Assembly: GCF_016031655.1 (NCBI RefSeq)
Contig: NZ_JACCHQ010000004.1
Coordinates: 236,038 to 300,037 of the forward strand
Length of the DNA stretch: 64,000 bases
Source of the DNA: Bradyrhizobium glycinis
Lineage (GTDB): Bacteria > Pseudomonadota > Alphaproteobacteria > Rhizobiales > Xanthobacteraceae
Direction: 5' to 3'
A model generated the notes under the pieces. That model did not search any database. It saw only the letters and a list, made by a program, of their open reading frames with translations, and was not told the DNA's origin. Positions 1-8,669 of the stretch are shown here, in pieces; positions within the stretch are counted from its first letter, which is position 1, and each line of letters starts with the position of its first letter. A program made the translations under genes and the position numbers.

Positions 1-518
1 GGATCGTCCTGGGCCTGGCGATGCACCTCGGTCAGCATCGCGTCCGGTGTGGTGTTGGTGAAGAAGCCGCCGCCCTGGATCGGCGGCAGCTGCGCAGGAT
101 CGCCCAGCACCAGGAGCGGACAGTCGAACGACATCAGGTCGCGGCCCAGCTCGGCATCGACCATCGAGCATTCGTCGATCACGATCAGCTTCGCCTTCGA
201 GGCCGGCGCATCGTCCCACAATTCGAAGCTCGGCTGCTCCTCGCCGGATTCGCGGGCGCGGTAGATCAGCGAATGGATGGTGGAGGCGCCGTCGCAGCCG
301 TTGTTGCGCATGACGAGGGCCGCCTTGCCGGTGAAGGCGGCGAACTTCACCTCGCCGTCGACGCCCTCGGCGATGTGCCGCGCCAGCGTGGTCTTGCCGG
401 TGCCGGCAAAGCCGAACAGGCGGAACACCGGCGGCGTGCCGCCCCGTCCCGGCTTGGCCTTGAGCCAGTCGCCGACCGCCTTGAGCGCAGCATCCTGATG
501 CGGTGTGAAGGTGGCCAT
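1..518 (-). CDS. ATP-dependent RecD-like DNA helicase, N-terminal part
   Basis: Only the first 172 or so codons lie in the window; the gene runs off the left edge. The minus-strand translation begins MATFTPHQDAALKAV and carries a Walker A motif (GFAGTGKTTL, near residue 35), a Walker B-like segment with IVIDECSMVD, and a following GDPAQLPPI motif. This order is typical of superfamily 1B RecD/AAA_30 helicases that unwind DNA with ATP. The start is the ATG whose complement is 516-518. It is followed (leftward) by no other gene in the window, so operon context is unknown. The alternative is another UvrD/RecD-type ATPase; the SF1 helicase assignment is firm, the exact subfamily less so. Confidence 0.85.
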   Translation of the reverse strand, partial: MATFTPHQDAALKAVGDWLKAKPGRGGTPPVFRLFGFAGTGKTTLARHIAEGVDGEVKFAAFTGKAALVMRNNGCDGASTIHSLIYRARESGEEQPSFELWDDAPASKAKLIVIDECSMVDAELGRDLMSFDCPLLVLGDPAQLPPIQGGGFFTNTTPDAMLTEVHRQAQDD

Positions 519-742
519 GTCTGTCTTGAGGGAGGGGCGACGATTCGCCTCCCCCAAAACTAACCATTCGACCCAAGGGTTCAAGCGCAAGGCGATCGCA
601 TTCGAGTCCGTTTTCTGCGGTCATCCTTCGAGACGCCCGCCGTTGGCGGGCCCTAAAGCGCTCGGGGGTCAGTAATCCGCTCGTTGAGCCAGAGCGGACT
701 AGTCTTGCGCAACCTGAGTTCTTCGGGTTCTACCCACAGCCG
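519..742. other. Intergenic region, possible repeat remnant
   Basis: No convincing gene is seen. Around 618-650 there is a short palindromic patch (GCCCGCCGTTGGCGGGC) of the kind found in the intergenic repeats of Bradyrhizobium. It looks like half of such an element, not a full copy. Confidence 0.4.
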
Positions 743-1342
743 TCATTGCGGCGGTGCTCCAAAATGCGCGTCGAACCTGTCTGAGCGGCTTCCAAGTATC
801 CGGTCCGGACAGTTACAGTTTGGACTTGCCCCCGATGACGCAGGCCCCGCCCAAGGCGTAAGCCGCGGCAACCAGCGTGGGACATTGGCCTTAAAGAACG
901 CGAACTCGTCGCCAAATGAACTGTCAAGCGTGGGTTCTTCGATAACGACAACCCAAACATGGAAGAACAGCCAGAGGATCGCCGCGTAAACGAACATTCG
1001 TTCGTCGCCGAGAATGAGTGCTTCGCCGATGATAATTGCGACGAGGGCGACATAAATGGGATTGCGGACTCGGCTATAGAAACCGCAAACCACAAGCTTC
1101 GTCGGCGGTGCAACCGGCGCAGGTGTGCCAAAACCCTTCCACACGAAACGTGCGAAGGATTCGACGAGCGGAATGAGACCGAGGAAGACGAGCGCTGCAC
1201 CCACAACGCGCAAGGCATCAAGTCCGAGGAAGGCGGATTTCAAATGCCAACCCGTGATCGACCAAGGGATGTAAACTGCAAGCGTCCCCGGTGCAATCAC
1301 GAAGAAGAGCAAGGACCCGAGAGCTGCCCAGCACCGTCGCAT
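743..1342 (-). CDS. Isoprenylcysteine carboxyl methyltransferase family membrane protein
   Basis: A 199-residue membrane protein with several hydrophobic segments and the family hallmark around GFYSRVRNPIYVALV followed by a further membrane span and a conserved EEP/FG..F..Y/F-like tail (EEPTLDSSFGDEFAFF). Bacterial members of the ICMT/PEMT group are SAM-dependent methyltransferases of mostly unknown substrate. A GTG at 1357 overlaps the upstream stop, but the ATG at 1342 has a strong GAGGAG eight bases upstream, so 1342 is chosen. The last 35 residues beyond WLPRLTPW are low in recognisable motifs. It is the last gene of a coupled operon with a sigma factor; what it methylates is unknown. Confidence 0.8.
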   Translation of the reverse strand: MRRCWAALGSLLFFVIAPGTLAVYIPWSITGWHLKSAFLGLDALRVVGAALVFLGLIPLVESFARFVWKGFGTPAPVAPPTKLVVCGFYSRVRNPIYVALVAIIIGEALILGDERMFVYAAILWLFFHVWVVVIEEPTLDSSFGDEFAFFKANVPRWLPRLTPWAGPASSGASPNCNCPDRILGSRSDRFDAHFGAPPQ

Positions 1343-1353
1343 GGGATTTCTCC

Positions 1354-1647
1354 TCACGAATCTGCGCGCGACACGGCGCGCCGACCATTGCCGGCGCTAT
1401 TTATTGAAAGAGCATCTGTTGAATCGCGATGGCCTTGCCGAAGCGTCTCGACCAGGCCTACGGTCCAACACATCGGGCATCCGCGTAACGCGACGAGCGC
1501 AGCAACGCCCGCGCTCAGGGATAGCCAGGGATGCGGGGTCTGGTGGACGATGGCCCAGGCGAGTAGCCCCGCCGCAGCTGCGCCGCGCATCAGATGCGCG
1601 CTCAGGAAAGCGCTCCCGAACATGCCGACTCCACGTAAGTAATTCAT
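1354..1647 (-). CDS. Small membrane protein with a CPMC motif, sigma-factor operon
   Basis: A 97-residue protein: short N-terminus, a hydrophobic hairpin (about residues 8-33 and 41-55) and a GCPMC motif at residues 57-60. The layout resembles DUF2892 (YgaP-like) membrane domains, like its neighbour at 2195-2401. The start ATG at 1647 overlaps the stop of the sigma factor gene as ATGA, so translation is very likely coupled. The pair of cysteines facing the end of the membrane segment invites a metal or redox role, but that is inference. The family call is tentative; the gene itself is well supported by overlap and hydrophobic pattern. Confidence 0.65.
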   Translation of the reverse strand: MNYLRGVGMFGSAFLSAHLMRGAAAAGLLAWAIVHQTPHPWLSLSAGVAALVALRGCPMCWTVGLVETLRQGHRDSTDALSINSAGNGRRAVSRADS

Positions 1648-2198
1648 GTGCGCTCTCGTCCGCCGTCCGTTGTGCCGAGCAGGTATTCGCGCACCAAGGC
1701 GCGGGCGCGGCGCAGGCGGCTCTTTGCCGCTTCGCGCGTCACGCCGAGCCGCCGCGCGATTTCCCCAATCGTCAGATCTTCGAGGTCTCGCAGCAGCAGC
1801 ACTTCCCGATGCGACGGCGAAAGCGACTCGATTGCATTGACCAGGTCCATGCGTAACTCGTCCGGCGGGACCTTTGCGAGCTCGCGTGCCTCTTCCAGGC
1901 TGACGAGCTCCTCGACCCCGCGCATCAGCATCAGCGCCGGCAGCATGCAAAGGCGCGCGATGACAGTTATGAGCCAGCCTGCGAGAGCTGCTGGACTGCG
2001 GATCGTGCCAACGCGCCGGTATATGACGATGAGTGCCTCTTGCACGACATCTTCGATGACCGAGGTGCGGTGGCAAAGACGCCGGGCGTAGCGTCGAATG
2101 TTCGGCTGCAGCGCCACAAGGAGCTGCGTGAGCGCGTGCCGATCGCCCGACTGTGCCGCGAGCAAGAGATCGTCCGAAACGCGCGCCAAGGCGGTCAC
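1644..2198 (-). CDS. Sigma-70 family (ECF-type) RNA polymerase sigma factor
   Basis: A 184-residue protein with a sigma region 2 (about 24-95, including RRYARRLCHRTSVIEDVVQE) and a region 4 helix-turn-helix (about 120-175: LSPSHREVLLLRDLEDLTI followed by GEIARRLGVTREAAKSRLRR). No region 3 is present, as in extracytoplasmic function sigma factors. The start is a GTG at 2198 that overlaps the upstream stop as GTGA; the open frame continues further upstream but then only overlaps the neighbour out of frame. No classical anti-sigma gene (ASD zinc finger or FecR type) is adjacent; instead it sits between two small CPxC membrane proteins. Target promoters are unknown. Confidence 0.9.
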   Translation of the reverse strand: MTALARVSDDLLLAAQSGDRHALTQLLVALQPNIRRYARRLCHRTSVIEDVVQEALIVIYRRVGTIRSPAALAGWLITVIARLCMLPALMLMRGVEELVSLEEARELAKVPPDELRMDLVNAIESLSPSHREVLLLRDLEDLTIGEIARRLGVTREAAKSRLRRARALVREYLLGTTDGGRERT

Positions 2199-2401
2199 TC
2201 CTTCAGTGGCTCGCGCCCGGCGACGGCGCAGGCAGGACAATAGCCGAACGCGCCAGTGACCAGCGTTACCACACCAGCACCGCTGACCAGCAGCCCCAGC
2301 GGCGAGGCGTGCAGCGCAACCACGCCGCAGATCAGCATCAGGCCCCCGCCGATCAACCTGGCCGCGCGCTCCCATCCGCCAACGTTCTTTCTGTACCACA
2401 T
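2195..2401 (-). CDS. DUF2892 (YgaP-like) membrane protein with CPAC motif
   Basis: A 68-residue protein with an N-terminal amphipathic start (WYRKNVGGWERAARLIGG), two hydrophobic segments and a C-terminal YCPAC motif at residues 54-58. This is the usual layout of DUF2892, the transmembrane part of YgaP rhodanese proteins, here without a rhodanese domain. The stop codon overlaps the GTG start of the sigma factor. It is the first gene of the four-gene leftward operon. Its role is unknown; the cysteine pair could bind metal or sense redox state and so act on the sigma factor, which is inference. Confidence 0.75.
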   Translation of the reverse strand: MWYRKNVGGWERAARLIGGGLMLICGVVALHASPLGLLVSGAGVVTLVTGAFGYCPACAVAGREPLKE

Positions 2402-2764
2402 GGCTCTGTGCTCCGGTTAGCGACGCTCCGCTGTGGCGCGTTCATCCAGACAAGAGGGCGCAATCCCGGCGCCGGGGTCGCGGCCCAGAAAATAATTGAC
2501 GGGGGTGGCAGGTTCAGGCCGCTGCGTGGGCGCGGTGCGGGTCTGGGCCGCTGAGGAACGCCGGCATCGAGCCGCCGGAGTGTGGACATTCGATGCGGCA
2601 AGCGCCCGCCCGCGTCAAAGCTATTGCTGCACTGCATTAGTCGCCAATTGGCCCGAATGCGAAGTCCATGTCTGCTTCGGCGCCGCTGCTCGGGGCATGA
2701 CAGACATCAAACCCGCAGCGCTCGATCTTACACGCCCTAGCTCAGGCCCGCGCCAAGAGCCACC
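2402..2764. other. Intergenic region between sigma operon and nap operon
   Basis: About 360 bases. It must hold the promoter of the sigma operon (leftward, start 2401) and the 3' end of the nap transcript. I see no gene, repeat, strong terminator hairpin or recognisable operator. Confidence 0.5.
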
Positions 2765-3418
2765 CTACTGCCACCCCGGCACGCCGCGCATGTCGGGCAG
2801 CTGGTGGGCGATGCCCTTGTGGCAGTCGATGCAGGTCTTTTCCTTGGTGAACAGGAAGCGCTGGTGCGCCACCGAGGCCCGCGGCGATTGCTTGGTGATG
2901 TCCATGGAATCGGCGCTGTGGCAGTTGCGGCATTCCAGGGAATCATTGGCCTTGAAACGTGCCCATTCATGCGCGGCGAGCTCGAGCCGGTGGTCCTGGA
3001 ATTTCTCTCTCGTGTCGATCGTGCCGAAGATCTTGCCCCAGACCTCCTTGGAGGCCTGCATCTTGCGCGCGATCTTGTCGGTCCAGTTGTGCGGCACGTG
3101 GCAGTCCGGGCAGGTCGCGCGCACGCCGGAGCGGTTGGAGAAATGGATGGTCGACTTCAGCTCGGCGTAGACGTTGTCCTTCATCTCGTGGCAGCCGGTG
3201 CAGAACTTTTCGGTGTTGGTGATTTCCAGCGCGGTGTTGAAGCCGCCCCAGAAGATCACGCCGGCGACGAAACCGGCCAGGACCAGGGTGCCGAGGGCGA
3301 ACACCGAGCTCGGCCGAGTCAGCACCTGCCACAGCTCGAGCAGGAACGCCCAGCTGCGCGCGATGAAGCCGCGCTTGGCATTCAGCTCCGCGTTGGGATC
3401 GTCGGCGGTCGTCGTCAT
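2765..3418 (-). CDS. napC: NapC, membrane-anchored tetraheme c-type cytochrome
   Basis: A 217-residue quinol dehydrogenase of the NapC/NirT family. After a cytoplasmic N-terminus there is one membrane anchor (about residues 38-58), then four CXXCH heme sites: CTGCH (residue 73 on), CPDCH, CRNCH and CIDCH. NapC takes electrons from the quinol pool and passes them to NapB and NapA in the periplasm. The ATG at 3418 overlaps the NapB stop as ATGA. It is the last gene of napEDABC; no napF, napG or napH follows, so NapC should be the only quinol input encoded here. Confidence 0.96.
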   Translation of the reverse strand: MTTTADDPNAELNAKRGFIARSWAFLLELWQVLTRPSSVFALGTLVLAGFVAGVIFWGGFNTALEITNTEKFCTGCHEMKDNVYAELKSTIHFSNRSGVRATCPDCHVPHNWTDKIARKMQASKEVWGKIFGTIDTREKFQDHRLELAAHEWARFKANDSLECRNCHSADSMDITKQSPRASVAHQRFLFTKEKTCIDCHKGIAHQLPDMRGVPGWQ

Positions 3419-3885
3419 CTGCGGCCACCCCGGCTTGCGCGCGACAGCAGCGTGTCGACGTCGGTGAAATCGTTGCTGACCGGGAGATTGGCGGTGTTCT
3501 GCGGCACGTGGCATTCGGTGCAGAAGAAGCGGCGCGGCGAGACGGAGGCCAGGAACTGGCCGTCGCGATCCATGAAGTGCGTGATCGAGACCATCGGCGC
3601 CTGCGACTCGGCGGTGCGCGCCCGCGCATGGCAGGACAGGCATTTGTTGCCGTTGAGGTCGACCTGATAGCCGTCGATATTGTGCGGAATGACGGGCGGC
3701 TGCTCCGGATAATTGCGCACCTCCTTCTCGGAGGTGTTGCGGTTCGGCAGCATCGGCGGCGCCGGGCCCTCGTCGTTGAGCGGGGTCGGGCCGCGCAGGC
3801 CGGAGGTCACGGTCTGCGCCGTCAGCGAGCCCGTGCCGGCGGCGATCGCGACTGCGAGCAGGATGATTGCGGATCGTTTCATCAT
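3415..3885 (-). CDS. napB: NapB, diheme cytochrome c subunit of periplasmic nitrate reductase
   Basis: A 156-residue periplasmic protein with a Sec-type signal peptide ([17 protein letters not shown], cleaved near residue 23) and two heme sites, CLSCH and CTECH. It forms the NapAB complex and delivers electrons to NapA. The start at 3885 (first of two adjacent ATGs) overlaps the NapA stop as ATGA, and its own stop overlaps the NapC start, so napA, napB and napC are translationally coupled. Confidence 0.96.
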   Translation of the reverse strand: MMKRSAIILLAVAIAAGTGSLTAQTVTSGLRGPTPLNDEGPAPPMLPNRNTSEKEVRNYPEQPPVIPHNIDGYQVDLNGNKCLSCHARARTAESQAPMVSITHFMDRDGQFLASVSPRRFFCTECHVPQNTANLPVSNDFTDVDTLLSRASRGGRR

Positions 3886-6395
3886 GACATGTTCACCCGC
3901 TCGATGCGCACGGCGCACTTCTTGAAATCGGTCTGCAGCGAGATCGGGTCGGTGGCGTCGAGCGTCACCTTGTTGATCAGCTTCGATTCATCGAACCACG
4001 GCACGAACACGAGGCCGCGTGGCGGCCGGTCGCGGCCGCGCGTCTCGACGCGGGCGCGGATGAAGCCGCGGCGGGAGACCACCTTCACCTCGTCGCCGCG
4101 GCGGAGCTTCATGTCCTGCGCATCGTCCGGATGCATGAAGCAGACGGCTTCGGGAAAGGCCTTGAACAGCTCGGGCACGCGGCGCGTCATGGTGCCGGAA
4201 TGCCAGTGCTCCAGCACGCGGCCGGTCGAGAGCCAGTAGGGATATTCGTTGTCGGGCGCTTCCGCCGGCGGCTCGTAAGGCAGCGCGAAGATGCGGGCCT
4301 TGCCGTCGGCATGGCCGTAGAACTGCACGCCTGCGCCCTGCTTGACGTAGGGGTCGCTGCCCTCGCGGAAGCGCCACTTCGTCTCCTGGCCGTTGACGAC
4401 GGGCCAACGCAGGCCGCGCTCCCGGTGATAGGTGTCGAACGGCGCGAGGTCGTGGCCATGGCCGCGGCCGAACTGGGCATATTCCTCGAACAGGCCCTTG
4501 TGGACGTAGAAGCCGAACGCCCTGGATTCGTCGTTGGCATAGCCCGGCTCGATATCGGTGACCGGGAATTTGTCGACCTGGCCGTTCTTGTAGAGCACGT
4601 CGAACAGCGTCTTGCCGCGATGTTCCGGCTTCTTGGCGATCAGCTCCGCGGGCCAGACCTCCTCGATTTTAAAGCGCTTGGAGAACTCCATCAGCTGCCA
4701 GAGATCCGACTTCGACTCGCCCGGCGCGGGGACGAGCTGGTGCCAGAACTGGGTGCGCCGCTCGGCATTGCCGTAGGCGCCTTCCTTCTCCACCCACATC
4801 GCGGTGGGCAGGATCAGGTCGGCGGCGAGTGCCGTCACCGATGGATAGGCGTCCGAGACCACGATGAAATTGTCGGGGTTGCGGAAGCCCGGATAGGTCT
4901 CCTCGTTGACGTTGGGACCGGCCTGGAGATTGTTGTTGACCTGCACCCAATAGGCGTTGATCAGGCCGTCCTTCAGCATCCGGCTTTGCAGCACCGCGTG
5001 CGCGCCGGGCTTGTCGGGAAGGGTGCCCTCGGGCAGCTGCCAGATCTGCTCGGCGTGGTCGCGATGCGCCTTGTTGGTCACCACCATGTCGGCGGGCAGG
5101 CGGTGCGAGAAGGTGCCGACCTCGCGCGCGGTGCCGCAGGCCGAGGGCTGGCCGGTCAGCGAGAACGGGCTGTTGCCCGGCGCGGAGATCTTCCCGGTCA
5201 AAAGGTGGATGTTGTAGACGAGATTGTTGCACCAGACGCCGCGGGTGTGCTGGTTGAAGCCCATGGTCCAGAACGAGACCACTTTCGTCTTGGGATCGGC
5301 GTAGAGCTCGGCGAGCGCTTCGAGGCGGTTGAGCGGCACGCCGGACATTTCGGCGGCCTTCTCCAGCGTGTACTCGGACACGAACTTGACGAACTCGTCA
5401 TAGCTCATATCGGTGGAGTCGCCCGCCTTGGCGGCGCCCGTCGCCTTCTTCTGCAGCGGGTGATCCGGCCGCAATCCGTAGCCGATGTCGGTCTGGCCGC
5501 GCTTGCACACGGTGTGCGCGGCGACGAAGTCCTTGTTGACGCGGCCGGTCTTGATGATGTGGTTGGCGATGGCGTTGAGGATGTAGAGGTCGGTCTGCGG
5601 CTTGAACACCATGCCGATATCGGCGAGGTCGAACGAGCGGTGCTCGAAGGTGGAGAGCACGGCGACGCGGACATGCGGCGCGGACAGCCGGCGGTCGGCG
5701 ATGCGCGTCCACAGGATGGGATGCATCTCCGCCATATTGGAGCCCCACAGCACGAAGGCGTCGGTCGCCTCGATGTCGTCGTAGCAGCCGGCCGGCTCGT
5801 CGATGCCGAAGGTGCGCATCATGCCGGCCACCGCCGAGGCCATGCAGTGCCGCGCATTCGGGTCGATGTTGTTGGTGCGGAAGCCTGCCTTGAACAGCTT
5901 CGCGGCGGCATAGCCTTCCCAGATCGTCCACTGGCCGGAGCCGAACATGGCGACGCCGTTGGGGCCGCGCTTCCTGATCGCCTCCTTCCACTTCAGCTCC
6001 ATGATGTCGAAGGCTTCGGTCCAGGACACGGGCGTGAAGTCGCCGTTCTTGTCGTACTTGGCGCCGCTCTTGCGCAGCATCGGCTGCGTCAGGCGGTCGT
6101 GGCCGTACATGATCTTGGAGAGGAAGTAGCCTTTCACGCAGTTGAGGCCGCGATTGACTTCGGCCTTGATGTCGCCGTGGGTGGCGACGACGCGGTTGTC
6201 CTTGGTCGCGACCATCACCGAGCAGCCGGTGCCGCAGAAGCGGCAGGCGGCCTTGTCCCATTTCAGTTCGCTCTCCTTCCGCTCGGCGGCGAGGTTGGCG
6301 GCGAGCGCCGGTGCCGGGAGCCCGGCGGCGACCGCGGCGATCGCGGCGGCCTCGAGCTTGAGCATCTGGCGGCGGTCGAGCTTCGGCGATGTCAT
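3882..6395 (-). CDS. napA: NapA, catalytic subunit of periplasmic nitrate reductase
   Basis: An 837-residue molybdoprotein that reduces nitrate to nitrite in the periplasm. It has a twin-arginine signal ([19 protein letters not shown]), a 4Fe-4S site with cysteines at about residues 51, 54, 58 and 86, and the RHCMASA segment that supplies the cysteine ligand to molybdenum in NapA. The C-terminal molybdopterin-dinucleotide binding domain is complete ([16 protein letters not shown]). Length fits the family. The ATG at 6395 puts the RR pair eight residues in. The upstream gene napD encodes its maturation chaperone. Confidence 0.98.
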   Translation of the reverse strand: MTSPKLDRRQMLKLEAAAIAAVAAGLPAPALAANLAAERKESELKWDKAACRFCGTGCSVMVATKDNRVVATHGDIKAEVNRGLNCVKGYFLSKIMYGHDRLTQPMLRKSGAKYDKNGDFTPVSWTEAFDIMELKWKEAIRKRGPNGVAMFGSGQWTIWEGYAAAKLFKAGFRTNNIDPNARHCMASAVAGMMRTFGIDEPAGCYDDIEATDAFVLWGSNMAEMHPILWTRIADRRLSAPHVRVAVLSTFEHRSFDLADIGMVFKPQTDLYILNAIANHIIKTGRVNKDFVAAHTVCKRGQTDIGYGLRPDHPLQKKATGAAKAGDSTDMSYDEFVKFVSEYTLEKAAEMSGVPLNRLEALAELYADPKTKVVSFWTMGFNQHTRGVWCNNLVYNIHLLTGKISAPGNSPFSLTGQPSACGTAREVGTFSHRLPADMVVTNKAHRDHAEQIWQLPEGTLPDKPGAHAVLQSRMLKDGLINAYWVQVNNNLQAGPNVNEETYPGFRNPDNFIVVSDAYPSVTALAADLILPTAMWVEKEGAYGNAERRTQFWHQLVPAPGESKSDLWQLMEFSKRFKIEEVWPAELIAKKPEHRGKTLFDVLYKNGQVDKFPVTDIEPGYANDESRAFGFYVHKGLFEEYAQFGRGHGHDLAPFDTYHRERGLRWPVVNGQETKWRFREGSDPYVKQGAGVQFYGHADGKARIFALPYEPPAEAPDNEYPYWLSTGRVLEHWHSGTMTRRVPELFKAFPEAVCFMHPDDAQDMKLRRGDEVKVVSRRGFIRARVETRGRDRPPRGLVFVPWFDESKLINKVTLDATDPISLQTDFKKCAVRIERVNMS

Positions 6396-6411
6396 GATGG
6401 CTCTCCGGCCC

Positions 6412-6726
6412 TTAAGTCGTTTCGATGGCGTGGAACACCAGCGCCGCGGAATAGACGTGTTGCAGCGACTGGATGGTGTTGAGCATGGTGCCGAGGCTGC
6501 CGGCATCGGGCGCCTCGGTCACGACGACGAGCTTGCCCCGTGGATCGCGGCCGCGGATCTCGCAGCCGGGCAGCGCCGCGATCTCAGCTTCCAGTTCGGC
6601 AAGGCGCTCCGGCCGCGCCTGCACGATGATGCTGGCGATCTCGGTGCCCGGCGGAGCGATGATGCGATCGGCGCCGAGCACCCGGCCGGTGATCAGGGCG
6701 CGGCGGTTGAGTGTGGCGTGGGCCAT
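6412..6726 (-). CDS. napD: NapD, chaperone for NapA maturation
   Basis: A 104-residue cytoplasmic protein of the NapD family, recognised from the [11 protein letters not shown]...[13 protein letters not shown] pattern of a small ferredoxin-like fold and from its place between napE and napA. NapD binds the twin-arginine signal of NapA and holds back export until the cofactor is inserted. The start ATG at 6726 is preferred over an in-frame upstream codon at 6756 because the family begins there and a weak AGG lies upstream. Only 16 bases separate it from napA. Confidence 0.92.
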   Translation of the reverse strand: MAHATLNRRALITGRVLGADRIIAPPGTEIASIIVQARPERLAELEAEIAALPGCEIRGRDPRGKLVVVTEAPDAGSLGTMLNTIQSLQHVYSAALVFHAIETT

Positions 6727-6752
6727 GATGCCTGTCTTTCGCTGGTTGCGGA

Positions 6753-6938
6753 TCAATGCGGAGAGGGTGGCGGGCCCGGAGGGCCGGCGAACATCTGGTA
6801 GATCCAGACGCCGAGCCCATAGGAGCCGACCGTCCCGACCGCGAGGACGGGCATCACGATCGCGGTCAGGAACAGGAACGCGAAAAACTCCATGCGCTTA
6901 CGGCGCACGCGCGACGTCGCGTCGTCAGGGGCCGACAT
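6753..6938 (-). CDS. napE: NapE, small membrane subunit of the nap operon
   Basis: A 61-residue protein with a charged N-terminus (RVRRKRMEF) and one long hydrophobic stretch (about residues 17-50), ending in a proline-rich tail. This matches NapE/TorE-type small membrane proteins, whose function is not established. It is the first gene of napEDABC and the nearest to the FixK box at 7029-7042. napD begins 26 bases downstream of its stop. Confidence 0.88.
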   Translation of the reverse strand: MSAPDDATSRVRRKRMEFFAFLFLTAIVMPVLAVGTVGSYGLGVWIYQMFAGPPGPPPSPH

Positions 6939-7028
6939 GTTCGGTCTCTACAGGGTGAGATGGGGAATCGGGACGGCATCCGGGCCGTTGCCTTGCTGCA
7001 CTTCTGATGCATCCGGGCCGTCACGGCG

Positions 7029-7042
7029 TTGATCTGGATCAA
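7029..7042 (-). promoter_or_regulatory. FixK/FNR box upstream of napEDABC
   Basis: The sequence TTGATCTGGATCAA is a perfect palindromic match to the TTGAT-N4-ATCAA consensus of FNR/FixK-type regulators. It ends 90 bases upstream of the napE start. In Bradyrhizobium, low-oxygen induction of napEDABC through FixK2 is established, so this site most likely makes the operon respond to oxygen limitation. Because the site is symmetrical it could also face the divergent gene at 7207, but distance and function favour nap. Confidence 0.88.
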
Positions 7043-7206
7043 CCTGCCCGCTTGCGCGGATGTCGCAGCGCCGGGGGCGAGACCAGCCCCGCTTCGCACG
7101 CCGGGCGGCGAAATCATTCTCCCGCACGGCGGAATTGCCACTGCGTAGACAGCTCCGCCTCACTCTTTAAGATGAGCTCAACAACAATAAGCGGGAGAGC
7201 GACGCC

Positions 7207-8412
7207 ATGAAGTTCGGCATCTTCTACGAGCTGCAGCTGCCGCGGCCCTGGGTGGCGGGCGACGAGCTCGCCCTCTACCAGAATGCGCTCTCGCAGATGG
7301 AGCTTGCCGACAGGCTCGACTACGACCATGCCTGGGTGGTCGAGCATCACTTCCTCGAGGAGTATTCGCACTCGCCCTCGCCGGAATCGTTCCTGGCTGC
7401 CGCGAGCCAGCGCACGAAAAACATCCGGCTCGGCCACGGCATCCTCCAGCTCACCACCAACCATCCGGCGCGCGTAGCCGAGCGTGTCGCGGTGCTGGAC
7501 CTGCTCTCGAACGGCCGCTGCGAGTTCGGCATGGGCGAGAGCGCCTCGATCACCGAGCTGGAGCCGTTCGGCCGCGACATGGAGACCAAGAAGGAGATCT
7601 TCGAGGAGGCGGTCGCGGCCATCTTCCCGATGTTCAGGGACGCCGGCAGCGAGCATCACGGCAAATATTTCGACATTCCCTTGCGCAACATCGTGCCGAA
7701 GCCGGTGCAGAAGCCGCACCCGCCGCTGTGGATGGCCTGCTCGCAGCTGCCGACCATCGAGCGCGCCGGCCGTCACGGTTTCGGTGCGCTCGGCTTTCAG
7801 TTCGTCAGCGCCGATGCCGCGCACGCCTGGGTGCATGCCTATTACAACGCCATGACCAAGCGCCTGCACAAGCTCGCCGACTACGAGATCAATCCCAACA
7901 TGGCGCTCGTCTCGTTCTTCATGTGCGCCAAGACGGATGAAGAGGCGCGCGCCCGCGCCGACGGCGCCACCTTCTTCCAGTTCGCGCTGCGCTTCTACGG
8001 CGCTTCGCAGAGCCGCCAGCGTCCCGCGCCCTACACCGTCAACATGTGGGACGAGTACAACAAGTGGAAGCGCGACAATCCGCAGGCTCAGGAGGCGGCG
8101 CTGCGCGGCGGCCTGATCGGCTCACCCGACACGATCCGGAAGAAGCTGAAGCGCTTCCAGTCCTCGCACATCGACCAGGTCATCCTGCTCAACCAGGCCG
8201 GCAAGAACAGCCACGAGCACATCTGCGAATCGCTCGAGCTGTTCGGCCGCGAGGTGATGCCGGAGTTCCAGAACGATCCGGCGCAGGCCGAATGGAAGCG
8301 CGGCGTGATGAGCGGCGAGATCGAGCTGGAGGAGATCGACACCGAGGCCTTCACGGATCGCTACGGCAAGCTCGCGATCAACGTCGCCCCCGCGAAGGCG
8401 GCGGCGGGGTAA
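7207..8412 (+). CDS. LLM class flavin-dependent monooxygenase (luciferase-like)
   Basis: A 401-residue protein with the luciferase-like TIM-barrel pattern: an N-terminal KFGIFYELQ strand, DYDHAWVVEHHF, RLGHGILQLTTNHP, GRCEFGMGES, and a C-terminal GSPDTIRKKLKRF phosphate-binding-like loop. Family members use FMNH2 and oxygen, or F420, to oxidise small organic molecules. The substrate is not evident. It is a single gene, divergent from napE. The last 110 bases have a decayed copy at 14349-14457, which shows that a second version of this gene once existed nearby. Confidence 0.85.
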   Translation: MKFGIFYELQLPRPWVAGDELALYQNALSQMELADRLDYDHAWVVEHHFLEEYSHSPSPESFLAAASQRTKNIRLGHGILQLTTNHPARVAERVAVLDLLSNGRCEFGMGESASITELEPFGRDMETKKEIFEEAVAAIFPMFRDAGSEHHGKYFDIPLRNIVPKPVQKPHPPLWMACSQLPTIERAGRHGFGALGFQFVSADAAHAWVHAYYNAMTKRLHKLADYEINPNMALVSFFMCAKTDEEARARADGATFFQFALRFYGASQSRQRPAPYTVNMWDEYNKWKRDNPQAQEAALRGGLIGSPDTIRKKLKRFQSSHIDQVILLNQAGKNSHEHICESLELFGREVMPEFQNDPAQAEWKRGVMSGEIELEEIDTEAFTDRYGKLAINVAPAKAAAG

Positions 8413-8605
8413 CCTGTAAGCAACAACAGATCCTGCTTCCTGGCGCTGAAGCCGGTGCGGTGAGCCGCGCTTCAGTGCGGCGTTTTGACCCGGAGCAGAC
8501 CTTTCGAACCCCTTCTGCAGCCAGCCATTGGCCAGGCGGTCGACGTCGCTCTCCCTTGCGCTACCTCACGGGTATCGTTCGTCCCAAGCCGCCCAAGCAG
8601 CGCGA

Positions 8606-8630
8606 GGAACGATTCAATACAGCGTGAGTT
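8606..8630 (+). promoter_or_regulatory. Candidate EcfG (general stress) promoter for the DUF3618 operon
   Basis: GGAAC at 8606-8610, 16 bases, then AGTT at 8627-8630, about 40 bases before the first gene. Alphaproteobacterial EcfG sigma factors use GGAAC-N16/17-CGTT, so three of the four -10 bases match. The same arrangement, with the same following bases CGACCT, precedes yidB at 12352-12376. The downstream genes are of types often in the general stress regulon. Not experimentally supported here. Confidence 0.5.
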
Positions 8631-8669
8631 CGACCTCAAATCCAAGAAACAAAGCAAGAGGGTAACGTG

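Noticed and set aside
2353..2637. A 94-codon minus-strand frame upstream of the DUF2892 gene
   Set aside because: Proline- and arginine-rich, no ribosome site, overlaps the start of the better supported DUF2892 gene.
4131..6482. A 783-codon open frame on the plus strand opposite napA
   Set aside because: It is the mirror of the third-position GC bias of napA, has no recognisable motif and no ribosome site. The minus strand is clearly the coding one.
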